From contig JALPQD010000395.1 of assembly GCA_023101885.1 (NCBI GenBank), positions 1,560,001 through 1,624,000 on the forward strand: a stretch of DNA of 64,000 bases, written 5' to 3'. A program made the position numbers and the translations under genes. The first letter of the stretch is position 1, and each line of letters opens with the position of its first letter. This DNA comes from Typhlomys cinereus. Its lineage: Eukaryota; Chordata; Mammalia; Rodentia; Platacanthomyidae. Below are positions 1-13,613 of the stretch, piece after piece. Below the pieces are notes generated by a model. The model was not told the DNA's origin and ran no database searches. It worked only from the letters and a program-made list of their open reading frames with translations.

Positions 1-53
1 AGGAGAAGCTGCAGCCTACCCTCAACCCCTAAGCAGGCAGGGACTGTCTGTAC

Positions 54-244
54 CTGCACGCCCTCCACCCGGAGCACCCGGCCAGCTTGGCTGCCAGGTT
101 CCAGCCTGCCCAGGGCCTGCCCATCCTTATGCCAGGTGATGTTGGGCGGGGGGTTGCCACCGGCATCGCACAGGAGCTCCAAGCGGGCACCAGGTGTCAG
201 CAACAGCTCCGTGGGCTGGCGCGAGTCCTCTAGGTAGGGGGGCT
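54..244 (-). CDS. Hmcn2: Hmcn2 D30, first exon (C-terminal half outside window)
   Basis: Front half of the last Ig domain in the window. It opens with E-P-P-Y-L, has the first cysteine in 'LELLCDAGG' and the core tryptophan in 'NITWHKDG', and ends in phase 0 at a gtacag donor. The exon carrying the second cysteine lies to the left of the window. Confidence 0.88.
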
Positions 245-2738
245 CTGCAGGAGGCCGCGGTGGGTGAGCCGCAGCCCCAATGCTGGGGGCGGGGCTCCTT
301 TCCCCTCCCTTACCCCCTGGAGACTGACTGGGAGGGGTATTCACATCCCTGATGGTTGCAGGGTGCAAACAACTGTCCCATGAGGATGGGCTCGAACAAC
401 GAGCAGGGAGCAGAACGGACCCCAACTTCCCTAACTAAGCTGACGCTGCAAACTTTTCTGCAGATCTTGGGGCTCTGTCCCTCAGACGGTGAGTTTGGTG
501 GTCAAGGGAATGACCCATCCCAGCTACTGACACCCGGCAGGAGGGCCAGAGCAGCCTCTTTCCGGAGCCCTGTCCCAGGGGACTCACCCCCACCCCCCTT
601 CTTATCAGTCCCAAGCCCCCTCCAGCCTACCAAAGCCGGCTGAGGCCGGAGCACCCACCCATCACTGTCAGCTGGAAGTGCCTCGTGGCCTTCCCGGCCT
701 CACTCTCTGCCATGCAGGTGTAGGTGCCCGAGTCGCCAACGCTCACTGCCTGCAGCTGAAGACCAGGCCCTTGCTCAAGGTGCTGGGAAATCAAGGGCTC
801 CCCGTCCTTCATCCACGATAGGAGGGGCTGGGGGCTGCCCCGGGCCTCACAAGAGAAGACCACTTGGGAGCCTTGGACAGCCGAGACATCGTTCTGGAAC
901 TCCACTGGCTCTAGGAGAGGGGGAACTGAGGGAGGGGGGCAGTGCCTTTAGCCATAGCAAGCAGCCCTCACCCCAGGACCTTTGTATAGACGCTTCCTAT
1001 GGCCCTCCAGCATTTGGCTTAGACTTGCTCACACCAAGCAGCCCCCAAACCGCAAACTAGGAGACGCCACTGCTCTCTTACAGCATCCACCCCTGCCTGG
1101 CATACCCAAGTACCCAACCACTCCTGGGGAAAAAATCAAGGAGCAATAAGGGATGAGACTGATTGCCCCTTATGCTCTACGGACTTGACCAGGGCCACCC
1201 TGTGTCCACACACATGGACAGGGGCCCGAGGGCCTTCGCTCTCACCCACCAAAGCTAAGGGACCCACGTGCCCCTTGCTGCTCCGTACCGAGGACCCTCA
1301 AGGTGAAATTCCTGCTGCTCACACCGGCCGGGCTCGCGGCCACGCACGTGAACACGCCCGCGTCCGTTGGCTGCACTTGGGAAATCCTGAAGCCCTTTCC
1401 CCAAGGAGAGAGGGGGGAAAGAAGGAGGGACCGGGGCAGAGGGGAGAAGGAAGAAGAGAGGCGCGGGGAGAGTGGCTGAGTGGAATTACCACCCCTTCTC
1501 ACCCCGTCCCTCAAGCTGGGGTCCAGTCCCTTTCCTGGCTCCCCCAAGTGGCCCTCTCTTGAGTGCCCCCCCTGTTCCCTTCTCTGAACCCTTCGGCCAG
1601 ACCTCTGCTCTCTGGAATCTGGCCCTCCACCACAAGGACGAGCGGCCTTCCAATGGACACCTCCTCAGGACTCATTGGGTGCCTCCCCTGCCCACTCTCC
1701 TGAACCCCCTTTCGTCATGGTTTCTCTTGAACTGCTCTTGCTGCAATCGACAGGTGGACCCCAACACCCAAGCCAGGTCAGTCGTCTCTTGAGCCGAGAC
1801 GTCCCGCAAACTGAGCCACCCCTACACCTCACACCCCTCACACGCTCCCTTTCCTGAGCGTGCAGGACCTGTCCTAACTGGAGCAGCGGGGACACCGTCC
1901 ACATGTGCTCCTGGGCACTGTCGGTCAGCCCTGGCTCCTAACCCCTCCTGAGGCATGGACTTTGCCTCTCCCCTGAGTGTCAGAATTTCAACCGCCAGCA
2001 CCGTCAGATTCAAAATGGAGTTGCTCTGGTTAAGCCACAGTCACACACACACAAAGGAAAGAGCTAATAAAGCTGGAGGTTATGGAAGGACGACTCTCAT
2101 TCAGGACTGTCTGACATGGATATCACACAGAAAATGCTGTGAGGATGTCTGCCCAGCACAGGGGTGGGGATGTGGCTGAGTGAGTAGATGGCTTGGGTTC
2201 GAGTCCCAGCTCTGTATGAGTCGGGCGTGGTAGCCGAACCTATGATCTGCTCAGGAGGCAGAGGCGGGGGGGGGGGGGAGGGGGGGGGTGGGGGGTTGGG
2301 GGGATGGGGGGGTCAGAAGTTGAAGGTTAACATATTTAGCTACATAGTACATTCTAGGCTACACTTGTGTTAACTTGTATATGAGGCAAGGGTTTTTTGT
2401 TTTGTTTTGTTTTGTTTTGAAGACAGGGAGAGTCTAGAGGACAGGTAACCCAAAGGAAGCCTGTCACCTGCGATCTGGTGACCCTCTTGCTGAGTGAAGG
2501 TCAAGAACATTCAAGACCCTGTCTCAAGGGGCTGGAGAGGTGGCTCAGGGGTTAAGGCTCTGCCTTGCAGGTGGAAGTTCCTGAGTTCAGATCTTAGACC
2601 CCACGTATAGACGCCGGGCAGAAGCGGGGGCGGCCTGTGTTTCTGGTCCTGGTGGGCAGAGCCTGTGAATCCCGGGGCAGAATAAACAAGGAAGAGGTAT
2701 AGGCGTCTATGGCAGTTCCTAAATTCGCCCGTAGTTCT

Positions 2739-2771
<33 letters not shown>

Positions 2772-5700
2772 CGCACACACGCACACTTGCACAATTGAAT
2801 AAATAAAAAATATAAAAAGACCCTGTCTCAAAATAACACATACCAAAGAAAATTCAGGCATCCTGACGGGAGCCTCCCCCTGCCACATCTCACACGTACA
2901 TGTCTGGGTTGCATGCTAACTAAGCCTGCTGCTGAGGGCATGTTCACCAAGCCTGCTGCTGGTGGTGTAGGACGGCCCACTCCCCAGGAGACTTTAAGCT
3001 AGACACCTGGCTTTGAGTCCACCTCAGATCCCTGCTGATGCTGAAGGACAGGCGGCCGCGCTCCGCCCTCCTTTCTTTCCTTTTAAGGACTGTGTCCCCT
3101 CGCTCTGCGCCTTGAGGATGCACACTTCCACCTCAGGGACCTTGGATTGGCTCTTCCCTTGGCCTGGACACGGTTCCCTCCGGAAGCCACGGCTCTGCTC
3201 ACGACCCCCAACACTTTCCATCTTGACACCTGTGCCATCTGACCTCGCCCGCCGTTGGACCCTGACCACACACAGGCTACTGCCACTGCACATCTTCCCA
3301 CCCTGTAGCTGTCCTCAGAGTACAGTTTAGAAACTGTTTATTCCCCACAGTTGCAAGAAATGCCCCCCCCCACTCCTTTCTCCCCTGCTGGGACTCCTCG
3401 GCTCACGGCTCCATCCTGGTTCCTGGGATCACACACCACGTCCAGCTTTGCTCTGGCGCCTTCTTCCAGGAAGTCCTCCCTGCCTTCTCCTTGGCCGGGT
3501 GCGGTCGGCAGACCCCGCGCCTGTGTTGTCTGGGGCTGTGCCTGTCCCAGTGGGCCCCAGGCTGCACGAAGTTCCTTCCGTTCCCACTGGGTCCTCTCAA
3601 GCACCCACATGTTAACCTCTGTGCATCCCTGCTATTTGCATATTACGACCCACGTAGAAGCATCTGGAACACGCATTGCCTACGGTGCGCCACGGCTGGC
3701 CAGGAGCCGGACCCCTCTTCTTACCTGAGAGTGCGGCCCGAGCTGTGGAGGAGGGTGCGGTGGGAGAGCGGAAGGGGCAGGCCGTCCTTCAGCCAGCTTG
3801 TGTGGATGGGTGGGGAGCCCCGGACGGGACACGCCAGGGTCACCAGCTCTCCAGCCCGGCTCACTAGGGTCCCCATGCTACCGGCTCCTGGGTCGATAGT
3901 GGGAGGGACTGTGGGCGGCAGAGAGAAGAGGTGATGAGGCCGCGGCCGGGGCTCCTGGGGCTCCTGGCTTCTGACACTAAAGTATCACGGGCCGGTTCTG
4001 AGCGAAGTGTTCACTTCCCCAGCAGGGGTGAGACCGACGGTATCTCACGAGCTCCCCCCACCCCTTTATTTCCCGACACCCACCGCAACTTGGGCTGGTG
4101 AAACTTGAGGGGGAGGCCTGGGACTTTGCTTTTGTTCTGGGTATGGTCAGAACTTGAACTCGGACTTCCCAATGCCACTGGCCTGTGACCCTGTCCATGG
4201 CCCCCTGGAGGGTCCACGGCCCGCGGGGGGCTCCCACCTCAGCTCAGCGTCTCACCCAGGACGTTCACGGTGTGCAGCCCGGAGTCTTCCCCCGCAGGGT
4301 TACGAGCCACGCAGGTGTAGGCTCCCGAGTCTGCAACTCTCAGCCCCTTCAGCACCAAGGCGGTGCCGTCCAGGTAGAAGCTGCGTGGGGAGAGGCGTCT
4401 GAGGGCAGCTGCAGAGGGGTCGGCAGCCCTGCTGCCCCGGGAGGCACCGCGGGGTCTTACCGGAGGTGGGGCGCCGTGTGCTGGGCCAGCGGACCCCCGT
4501 CCTTCAGCCAGGTCACATTGGGGGGCGGCTGCCCCTCGACCTCACAGTCCAGCCGCACCTCCTGCCCCTCCAGCGTGTTGTGCTCTTGAGCTGTGCCCGA
4601 GCTCAGGATCCGGGGGGCCTCTGCGGGGCAGGGGCTGTGTGAGGCCCAGGGCCGCTGTGGGGGCTTTCAGGGGTTGGGGAGGTCACCGGGAAGGATGTAG
4701 GTGCAAACATACCCAGCACAGCCACCACAAAGTCTTTTCGGATCTCGGCTTCAGTGTTCTCAGCCACACATGTGTAGGTACCGGCCTGGGCCGGCTGCAG
4801 GTGGCTCAGCTGGAGACGGCCGCCCCGGGAGACCACGCCGTGTGCCACATTGCTCTCTGTGGGACCCAAGGAAGGGACCCCCCAAATCCGGCATCCCCTT
4901 TGTGTGTTCATAGACTCTCGAGACCAACAAGGCAGGGGCTATATTGTGGATCATCTTTCCCAGCCAGCCTCTGGTTGCTTGGCTCCTTACACCCTCCTCT
5001 GTCAGGGGGCTACCTCTCCCCAGGGACCCGCCCCCGCAAGGCTCTCGCTGACACCATCACAGCAGTCCAAAAGCTGCCTGAGACACAACATGACACGACC
5101 ACTGGTTAAGTAGGATAGGCAGACTCACCTACAGGCATTCTGTCCTTCAACCAGGTAACGGTGGGTGCCGGGACCCCAGACACATCACAGGTCAGGACCA
5201 GGCGGCTTCCAGCCACTTGGCTCACTCTCTCCGTCTCAGGCTTCTCAAACGCTGGGGGCACTACAGGAGAGAGGCCAGATCCCTGCACGTTCCCCCCTCA
5301 CTTCCTCTCGGGTACATTAGCTATGCGTTTGTGCTTTGGGCTCTGGCATTGAAGGACGCAAAGGCCGCTTTATCCACAGATGGACCTCGAGGGTCCGCTA
5401 CTGGTTTTTTCAAAGCAGAGCCCGGGAGAGTCCACTCAGCCCGAGGATGACACATGCACAGCGTATTTCTCACTAGTGACAATCAGTGACGGACCAATGG
5501 TCCTTCGTGTGTGCCGGGGCAGACATCACGAATCCATCCCAGCATCCCCTGCTCAGCCTGGATGAAGCCACCAGGCACCAGAAGCAGAACAGACAGCTGG
5601 GCTGAGATGAACTGTCTTGGGGGCTCCTGCAACCCAGGCTGGTCTTGAGCCAGTAGTTGTGGATGGTCTTGAACTCCTAATCCTCCTGCCTCTGCTCCCA

Positions 5701-8700
5701 GTGGTGTGCGGCACTGGGGAACCCCTGCGAGGCAGTGCCAGGCAAGCCCTCCTTCGACTGGTCCACATCCCATGAGCTCAAACCACAGCAGCACTGACCA
5801 CCTCCTCCACAGCCCCGTGTACTGCTGGGAGCGCGGCCATGTTGGCCAGGCACGCCCCCCCTTACCTTGGACAGTGAGAACGAAAGTCCGGGTGACCTCC
5901 CCAGCTGCGTTGCTGACCGTGCAGCTGTACACGCCCTTATCTGACACCTGGGACGCAAAGGACACATGGGGACCGTGGTGTAGAGAGTGGGGTGAACACC
6001 CAAGCAGCCCGTTCCCCCTGCAGCGGAGCCCTAGGGACACAGGAGCCTAGAGCACACAGGGGCTCTGGAAGGCCCCTTTGGCCTGCCCCCTGCCGATGAG
6101 CTGCAGCTGAGCCCACCGAGCAGAGGTGAATATCTGGGCAACACACAGGACTATCTGTTCCACACCAGGGAGAGGAAGTGCCAAGAAAACCTGAGCCACA
6201 CTGGGCCCAGGCAGAAAGGTCTCATGGGAAACCAGGGAGACCGTTGTAGAGAGGCCGTGTTAGAGGCCACTGGGGGTCAGTGAGGATCCAGGCTGGCTGG
6301 GGTCCACCACGCGGGCCATCCACAGCACTGACCTGGGAGGCCGGGATCACCAGCCTCTGTCCACTCTGCAGAGTCCTGTGTCCGCTGTGCTGAGGCCAGG
6401 GGCTGCCCGTCCTTGTACCAGCTCACGACCGGCTCGGGGAGTGAGTCCGTCTCACAGCTCAAAACGGCCTTGTCCCCAGCCCTCACCAGCACAGTCTCCC
6501 GAGGGCCGGGGGCAGCTTGTCTAAAGCTGGGAGGGACTAAGAGTGGGGTAGCCCGTGAGGCGGTGTGGCCCGCCCCACGTCTTCCCCGTGGGGAAGGACC
6601 TATGGACGTCCACAAGGGTCACGTGGCAGACCTGACCCTGGCGGACAGAGCTGACCCGGCGAAGCTGGAAGAGCAGAGCCTGGGCCTGTCTACTAGAGCC
6701 CGGGGTGACCCTGCATGCTGTCTGGGCGTCGACCTGCTGGACACAGCCCTCCGCGAGGGTCGCGCAGCGCCTCCTCTATCCTGTCAGCCACGAGACCTCA
6801 GAGCCTGCATAGCAGCATACCCCGAATGCATCATCCCTCCCACCCAGCCCCCAGCACAGCAAAGGAACCTTCCAGAGAGTTCGGGCTCCTGATCCTTTTG
6901 ATAAACTTTCCTCCTAAGGGATTCAGAAGTCCATGTGTCCTGTCTTAGCTCCAAGTCAAGAATCTTGTGATCAAAAAACTGGCTTGGAAAGGGTTTGTCC
7001 CCTCCCAGCCTACCTCTTGGGGTTCATCCATTGTCCCACCTCCTCACCCTGACCACTGTCAAAGCTCTTTGTGAGCCACGCAGTGGGTTGAGGGCTTCAA
7101 GTACAGTCATTTTATCTTACGTCTTCTGGAAGAGGACCACAGAGGGGGCTCAGCTTGTCCAGGTCACGCAGCAAGTGCATGCATGTTTTATTCCAAACTC
7201 TAGTGCGTCTGACTTCAAAGACTATGTAATTTAGCTTCCATGATCCCTGGACATGATCCCTCAGGAGGACAAGGGCTGCCTTGGTGATGGTTGGCCTTTT
7301 GCTGGCCCTGTGGCCCAAGGGATCAGTGGAGAGAATGAGGGTGTAGCAAACTTGGGGTGCGACATACCCAGAACAGTGAGCTGCGTCACCTTCTGGTCCC
7401 GGCCGGCCGCGTTGAGGGCCTCGCACAGGTATGTACCTGAGTCAGCTGGCTGTGCATGCACCAGCCGCAGCGTGTGGGTACCTGCGGGGAACCAGCCCTT
7501 GCACCAGCGGCCACCTGGCTGAAGGCTGCCCCCCCATTTCCAGGCCACTCCCACATGCGCAGCCCTGGCCCAGGTTTGTGGCTTCCCCACCTAGGAGCTG
7601 GGCCCATGACCTGTGTCCTCACCCGGGAGCAGGAAAACCTCGTCCCCCAAGGAGAGGGCCTGACTGTCCTTGTACCACGTGACCTCGGGGCTTGGGTGGG
7701 CGTGGACCTCACAGGGGAGGGACACACTGCCGTTGACGATGGCGGTAACCTGCGCCGACTTCCGGCCTGAGATTTGTGGTGGGACTGGATAAAGAGAAGT
7801 GAGGGAGGTTGTGGGGGTGGGGAGCAGAGACCAGGGAGGGACGCATTGAGGGTCTGTCCCAAGCTCCCAGGAGCTGGACCTGATGCATCTTCGCGCAGTT
7901 CCGTGGGGAAACCTCTCTGTAAGAGCTACCTTCTACATGGCACAGAGTGGGACAGCCACTCTCCCAAGGCCGCACAGCCATCAAGTAGCTATTCAGACTC
8001 GAGTGTATGACTTTCAGGGCTCTGTATAACGCCCCCTCCATCCCAGGAGACCACAGTAATGCGAGGTCAAGAGCACAGACTGCAGAGTGGCGGAAGCCCC
8101 CTCAACTGGATGACCCCTGGGAGTCACACAGTTGGAAAGCCAGGCCTGGGAGGGGCATGACCAGGAAAAGCCCCCAACTTCACGACTCGCACACAGTGGA
8201 CTCAACCATAGTGCCCCTGGCAAGAGCTGTTACCCCCCAGAGAGCCAACAACCATCTAGGGTCAGCCCAGTGCTGATCCAGGTCCCCCTCAAAACTCTCT
8301 GTACTGGAATGTGGCTGGGGATAGATTGGGGGAAGGTCCCTGAACCCCGAGTATAGGTCCCAGAACCCCCTCAGGAGTGAGGAGCCCATAGTCCCCCTTT
8401 TCAGTGGCTCACCTTGAACTCTAAGGGTGAAGAGCTTCTCCACAGACCCTGCCTGATTCTCGGCCACGCACATGTAGCTGGCCGTGTCTGCCGCCTCCAC
8501 AGTGGACACCTGTGGGAATGGGAGCTGGATCTGGGGGCGGGGCCTGGAGCTGGGGTGGGGCCTGGATCTGGGGGCGGGGCTGAGGCCCTTGGCTCCCATG
8601 CCCTACCCTCAGACTGCCATGAGAATCCCCATACTTCTGTGGCAGACATGGGGGTCCCAGGGGCTCACAGGGCTGGAGCAGCCTCGGTGAGGCCCCCCTC

Positions 8701-11700
8701 TGGGCTCTATGTGTTGTCCTTGTGTCTGTATGTGTGTTGGGGGGTGAGGTTGGCGTTTGCTGGTTTCTGTAGCTAAAGGAGACTATGCAGGGCTGCGACA
8801 GCATCCACAGCCGGCCGAGACCACTTCCTGACGCCCACTGGCTGGACCTTCCAGGCATCGCGGAGCCCCGGCTGCCCAACAGACCCCTCACGGATACTTT
8901 TGCTGGCTCAGGATGTCTCTAGCCATCAGACCTTCATTCGACCTAGATGATGCCCACGCTGGGATGATGCCCACCCCTGGATTCTCCAGTTGCCCCAAAT
9001 GCCTCCAGTCCACGTGAGATCTGTCCCTACCTGCAAGACCTGACCCTCCTCCAGGATCCGTAGCCGTGGGCTCGGGGACACAGGCAGCCCATTCTGAAAC
9101 CACGAGAGCGTGGGCGCAGGGCTGCCCAGGGCGGGGCACCGCAGGCTGACAGCGCTGCTAGCGTTGACAGTCACCTCCTCCACCAGCTCCTCCGTGTCGC
9201 CCGGGATCACGGGTGGGGCTGGGGCGGGGAAAGGAGAGTGAGGAGCATGGGGTGCCAGGACGTGGGAAGGCGGGGAGCAGAGGGGGGCTGTTGGTGCCAG
9301 GAGCTGGTGGGCTTTTCTTGGACCCTTCTCACAAGCAGCAGCTAAGGCATCGGGGGCTCAGAGAGAATCAGAGCTAAGGAATCAGTTGGCTCCAAGTCAC
9401 ACAGCAAAACAAGCGAAACCTTTTGTTCGCACTCAGAGCCCAAGCTTAGGAACCGCTGGGCACAGTGGGGCGAGATGCACCCCCTTAGGTCCTTAGGAAC
9501 CCCCCCATGAGGCAGGGTCTTCTCTACCTTCCCACCTTCTTTTCCCCCCACGGGCCTGGGCCACTCACTCAGCACCAGCAGCTCGTAGTGCAGCCAGTCC
9601 TCGCCCACCTCATTGGCGGCCTTGCAGGAGTACCGCCCCGCGTCCTCTGCCCGCACTAGGGCCAGCTGCAGGACCCGGCCTCCTGCGGGGACCCAGGACA
9701 GGGGCTAGGAGCTCAGGGATAAGATCCCTGGCCCCAGAACCAGGGAGCTGCACTTTCCGTAGGGGGGTCTGGAAACCCCCACCCTCCCTCCCTTCATCTG
9801 CAAAGTAGAAAGCATCAGTCTGCTCTGCCCACAAGGAGGTCAGTTCCAGGGGTGATTAGTGGCTGCTGTGCGCCAGGCCCCCAGAGCAGGCTCTGTCTGC
9901 GCATGTGCTGGGGGGGGGGGGGACCATTTTAGAGAAACAAGGCTAAGGGCGTGATTGACAAGTGTCAATCACAAGCTTGTTGGGGGGGAGTTGATGGTCA
10001 ATATTCACTGTCAACCATCTTGATAAGTTCTATAATCACTAAAGAGACACTTCTCCAAGCATGTCTCGGAAGGATTATCGCAATTAGGTTAATAGAGGTG
10101 GGAAGACCCACCCCCTTAATGCAGGTGCCCCCATTCCAGGGTCTGAGTACAAACAGAGGAGGAGAAAGGATGCTGAGCCCCAGCTTTCTGTTTCTGACAT
10201 CGGTTGTCATGTGATCCTCCTGCTCCGCCAGCCTTCCCTGCTGTGCGGATTGTAACTTCAAGCCATGATCCAAAAGCGACCCTTCCATGCCCAGGTCGCT
10301 TTTGTCAGGTGTTTTGGGGCAGCCATAGGTAACTACGACGCTGGCCAAAGTTCGGGGCACTCAGAGACACAGAGGAGGCAGCCTGTGGGCTGAGCTAGAG
10401 GCGACCGTCATCTGAGACCCTCTGGGACCAACTGTCAGTCCGGGGCAGAGCTTGGTATCTGTGACAGTTGGTGGTGGTCTCCAGCACAGAATCTAGGGCC
10501 ACCGTCAGCTGAGGCTTCTGAAACCTGGGAGTTGCCAGCTGTGGCTGTGGGTGACTTGCCCAGGGTCAGGCCCAAGAGTTCCCAATGAGCAGAGTTGGCG
10601 GGCAGGAGAAGTCATGGGTGGGCTCAGGTAAGACCTGGGGTTACTATGTGGCTAGAGTAAGAATTCACCTCAGGCTGTGATTGCAACTAGGACTGGGGGG
10701 AGGATGGTGGCCAGGGTCGAAGGTCTGCAGTGGGGTGGGAGGTCCATGCCGCCAGGGGGACAGTCAGCAACGAGGCCCTGGGCACAGCTGACTGCTGGGC
10801 TCAGCCTGTATGCAGAATCTTCCTGCGGTTGAGTCCACAGTGACCCGGGATGTGTGGCCAAGGCAGGTCCCCAATCTAGAGGTTTCCAGCTGGGACAAAT
10901 AGCTTCCACTGACCAACGTCTCCCAGAACTTTCGGGGCTCCTTCTTTGGAGGGTGACCCATCACCTCATGCTCCGAGGCATTGCCCCACTAGGACCTAGA
11001 ATTCACTAACTAGATGACGCTAGCCGACCAGTGAAGCCCAGGGATCCGCCTGTCCTGTCAGCCCAGTGCTGGGATTACAGCTGCATCTACCAGGGCCATC
11101 AAGATGGCCCACTGGTCAGGTGACTTGTGCACCAGCCTGCAAGCTGAGTTCTACCCCTGCTCGATCCCACAATTTGTCAGGGTTATCCTCTGGCCTTCAC
11201 ACACATGCCTGGCGTGTTTTCTCTCCTGGCCGTCCTGTCTCTCTCCTCAAATAAACAACAACTGCAAATAAAAAATAAAAATAAGGGCTGGAGAGATGGC
11301 TTAGGGGTTAAGACTCTGCCTTGCAAGTAGAAGGTCCTGAGTTCAGATCCCAGGTCCCATGTAAAAATGCTGCCAGGCAGAACTCAAGAAGGCCTGCACT
11401 TCTGGTCCTAGTGGGTAGAGCCCGGGACATTCCAGAGGGAAGCAAAAAGGAGGTAGAAGCCATCCAGGGTGACTCCCAAAATCATCACCCTTGGTTCTCC
11501 ACAGGGACACACAGTGCCCTCTGACACACACACACACACACACACACCAAATAAATAAAGTTTAAAAAAATAAAAAACTGTATAAACCAATTCCAGACTT
11601 TTCTATGGATTCTAGGGATTGAACTTAAATTCTCACACAAAGCAGAGGATTTTATAGATTGAGCATCTCCCATCCCCCACCCCCCGATACCTTTCTCTTT

Positions 11701-11715
11701 TTAATCTTTGGCCCC

Positions 11716-11758
<43 letters not shown>

Positions 11759-13311
11759 CACGCTTACGTGCACCTGGGGAGAACCACAGGTGATTTGAGA
11801 AATCATCCTGGATTGCTGTACCTCCTTATTGTTTTACTCTGGGATTTCCCAGACTCACCTTCCTGGGCTAGAATTGCAGCCCCCCCCCCTTACCATATTT
11901 TGCATAGAATCTGGGGATCCGAACTCAGGTCCCTTTGCTTTGGAGGTAAAGGCTTTAATCCCTGAGTCGTGGTCCTGGCTCCCCTTCTGATATCTTTAAA
12001 TAAAATATCTGGAGAGATGTGGCAGTTTCCCAATCATTTGGGCCAGCACAAATCCTGACATCCAGACATGAGCCTGGCTCAGAGTGAGAATCTCTGTTCT
12101 GAAGACCAGAGACGGAAAGCAGTTAACGTGTCCGCCAAGGTCCTGAGTGGCCACACTCCCTGCTCAAGGTCGCACAGCAGGTAGTAGCCAGAAGGTGGGC
12201 TCTGAGGATCTGGCTTACCTTGCAGCACAGAGACCCCATCTGTGGCCGACAGGGGCTGACCCTCCCTGTACCACGTGAGCTCCGGAGGGGGGACGGCGTT
12301 GGTGTCGCAGTACAGGTAGGCAGGGTTGTTCTCCACGATCTCCCGGTATTCTGTTACCCCGCCCCGAGCCTCCTCCTCCTCCTGAGACAGAAGCTCAAAG
12401 CCCGCACCAGCATCGCCCATCTTCTGGAATATGGGGGGCACTGGGTGGGGAAACAAACTGTTATATGAAGGCAAGACCTGTACCTTGCTCACTGAGTTCC
12501 CCTGCCAGCCCTGGGGGCACCGAGTCTGCTGGTGTCCTGTGGTCAAGCAGCTCTTTAACTTGCTCCCATGGTGAACTGGGGTTTGCCAAGGGACATGTCT
12601 GAGGCAAAGCTGCCGGCACGCAGAGCGCACAGTGGTTGCAGTGGGGTGGGGATGGGCGATGTGGCAAGTGTGGGGTGAGGGTGGAGGGTAAGGTGGAGGG
12701 TGGGGCAGAGAGAGGCTGGGGAGGGTGGGGCACGCCTGTCATCTCAGTACTCTCCCCTTCCCTCTCTCTCCCTCCTTCTATCTCTCTCCCTCTTTTCCTC
12801 CATCCCTCTTTCCCTCTTCCTTTCCTGCCTTCCAGCCACTTCATCCAGAGGCAAGAGCCTTGGTCTCCTGAGCCTTGTTCCTCCGCCACAGAGGGAACAA
12901 AGCATTCTGTCTCTGGAGTGTTGAGTGTCGGTGGGTACGTCTGAGTACACCATGCGTGCATAGGGCTCCTTGCCCAGGGCCGGTGCTGGGTCCTGCTGCC
13001 GTGTCCCCTGGGTCAGCGCTGCTCCCCTCCCCCCGCCCCCCAGCCAGCATCCTGCCTCGGGTGTACTGGCCATCATCCCACCTGCTCTGTGGTGACTCTC
13101 ACCTTGAATGAGCACGTCGAAATCCTGGTCATCCTCGCCGGCCACGTTGGTGGCCACACACAGATAGCGGCCTGAGTCAGAGACCTGCGTGGGCTGGATC
13201 TGAAGCAGCCGTCCGTCCCCCAGGATGTGGACACGCTGGCTGGGGGTTATGGGCTGCGGGAGGGTGGGGGGCGGGAGAAAAGAGGAGGATGGAGGTAAGA
13301 AAACACCAAGA

Positions 13312-13358
<47 letters not shown>

Positions 13359-13560
13359 GTTTATTTGTTCTGAGACATGGGGGTCTCAAGTAGCTCAGAC
13401 AGGCCTCAAACTCACTATGTAGCTGAAGATGACCTTGAACCCTGGTCTTCCCTTTACCTCCCAAGCACTGGGATTGCAGGAGTGATTCACCACACCTGGC
13501 TCTATATTTTTTTTTAATTTTTTTTTATTATTTATTCAATTGTGCGTGTGTGCGTATGTA

Positions 13561-13613
<53 letters not shown>

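Noticed and set aside
6333..6520. A shorter D25 first exon using acceptor agctttag
   Set aside because: It would need two compensating frameshifts, whereas the acceptor at 6537-6538 gives a normal V-P-P-S-F start.
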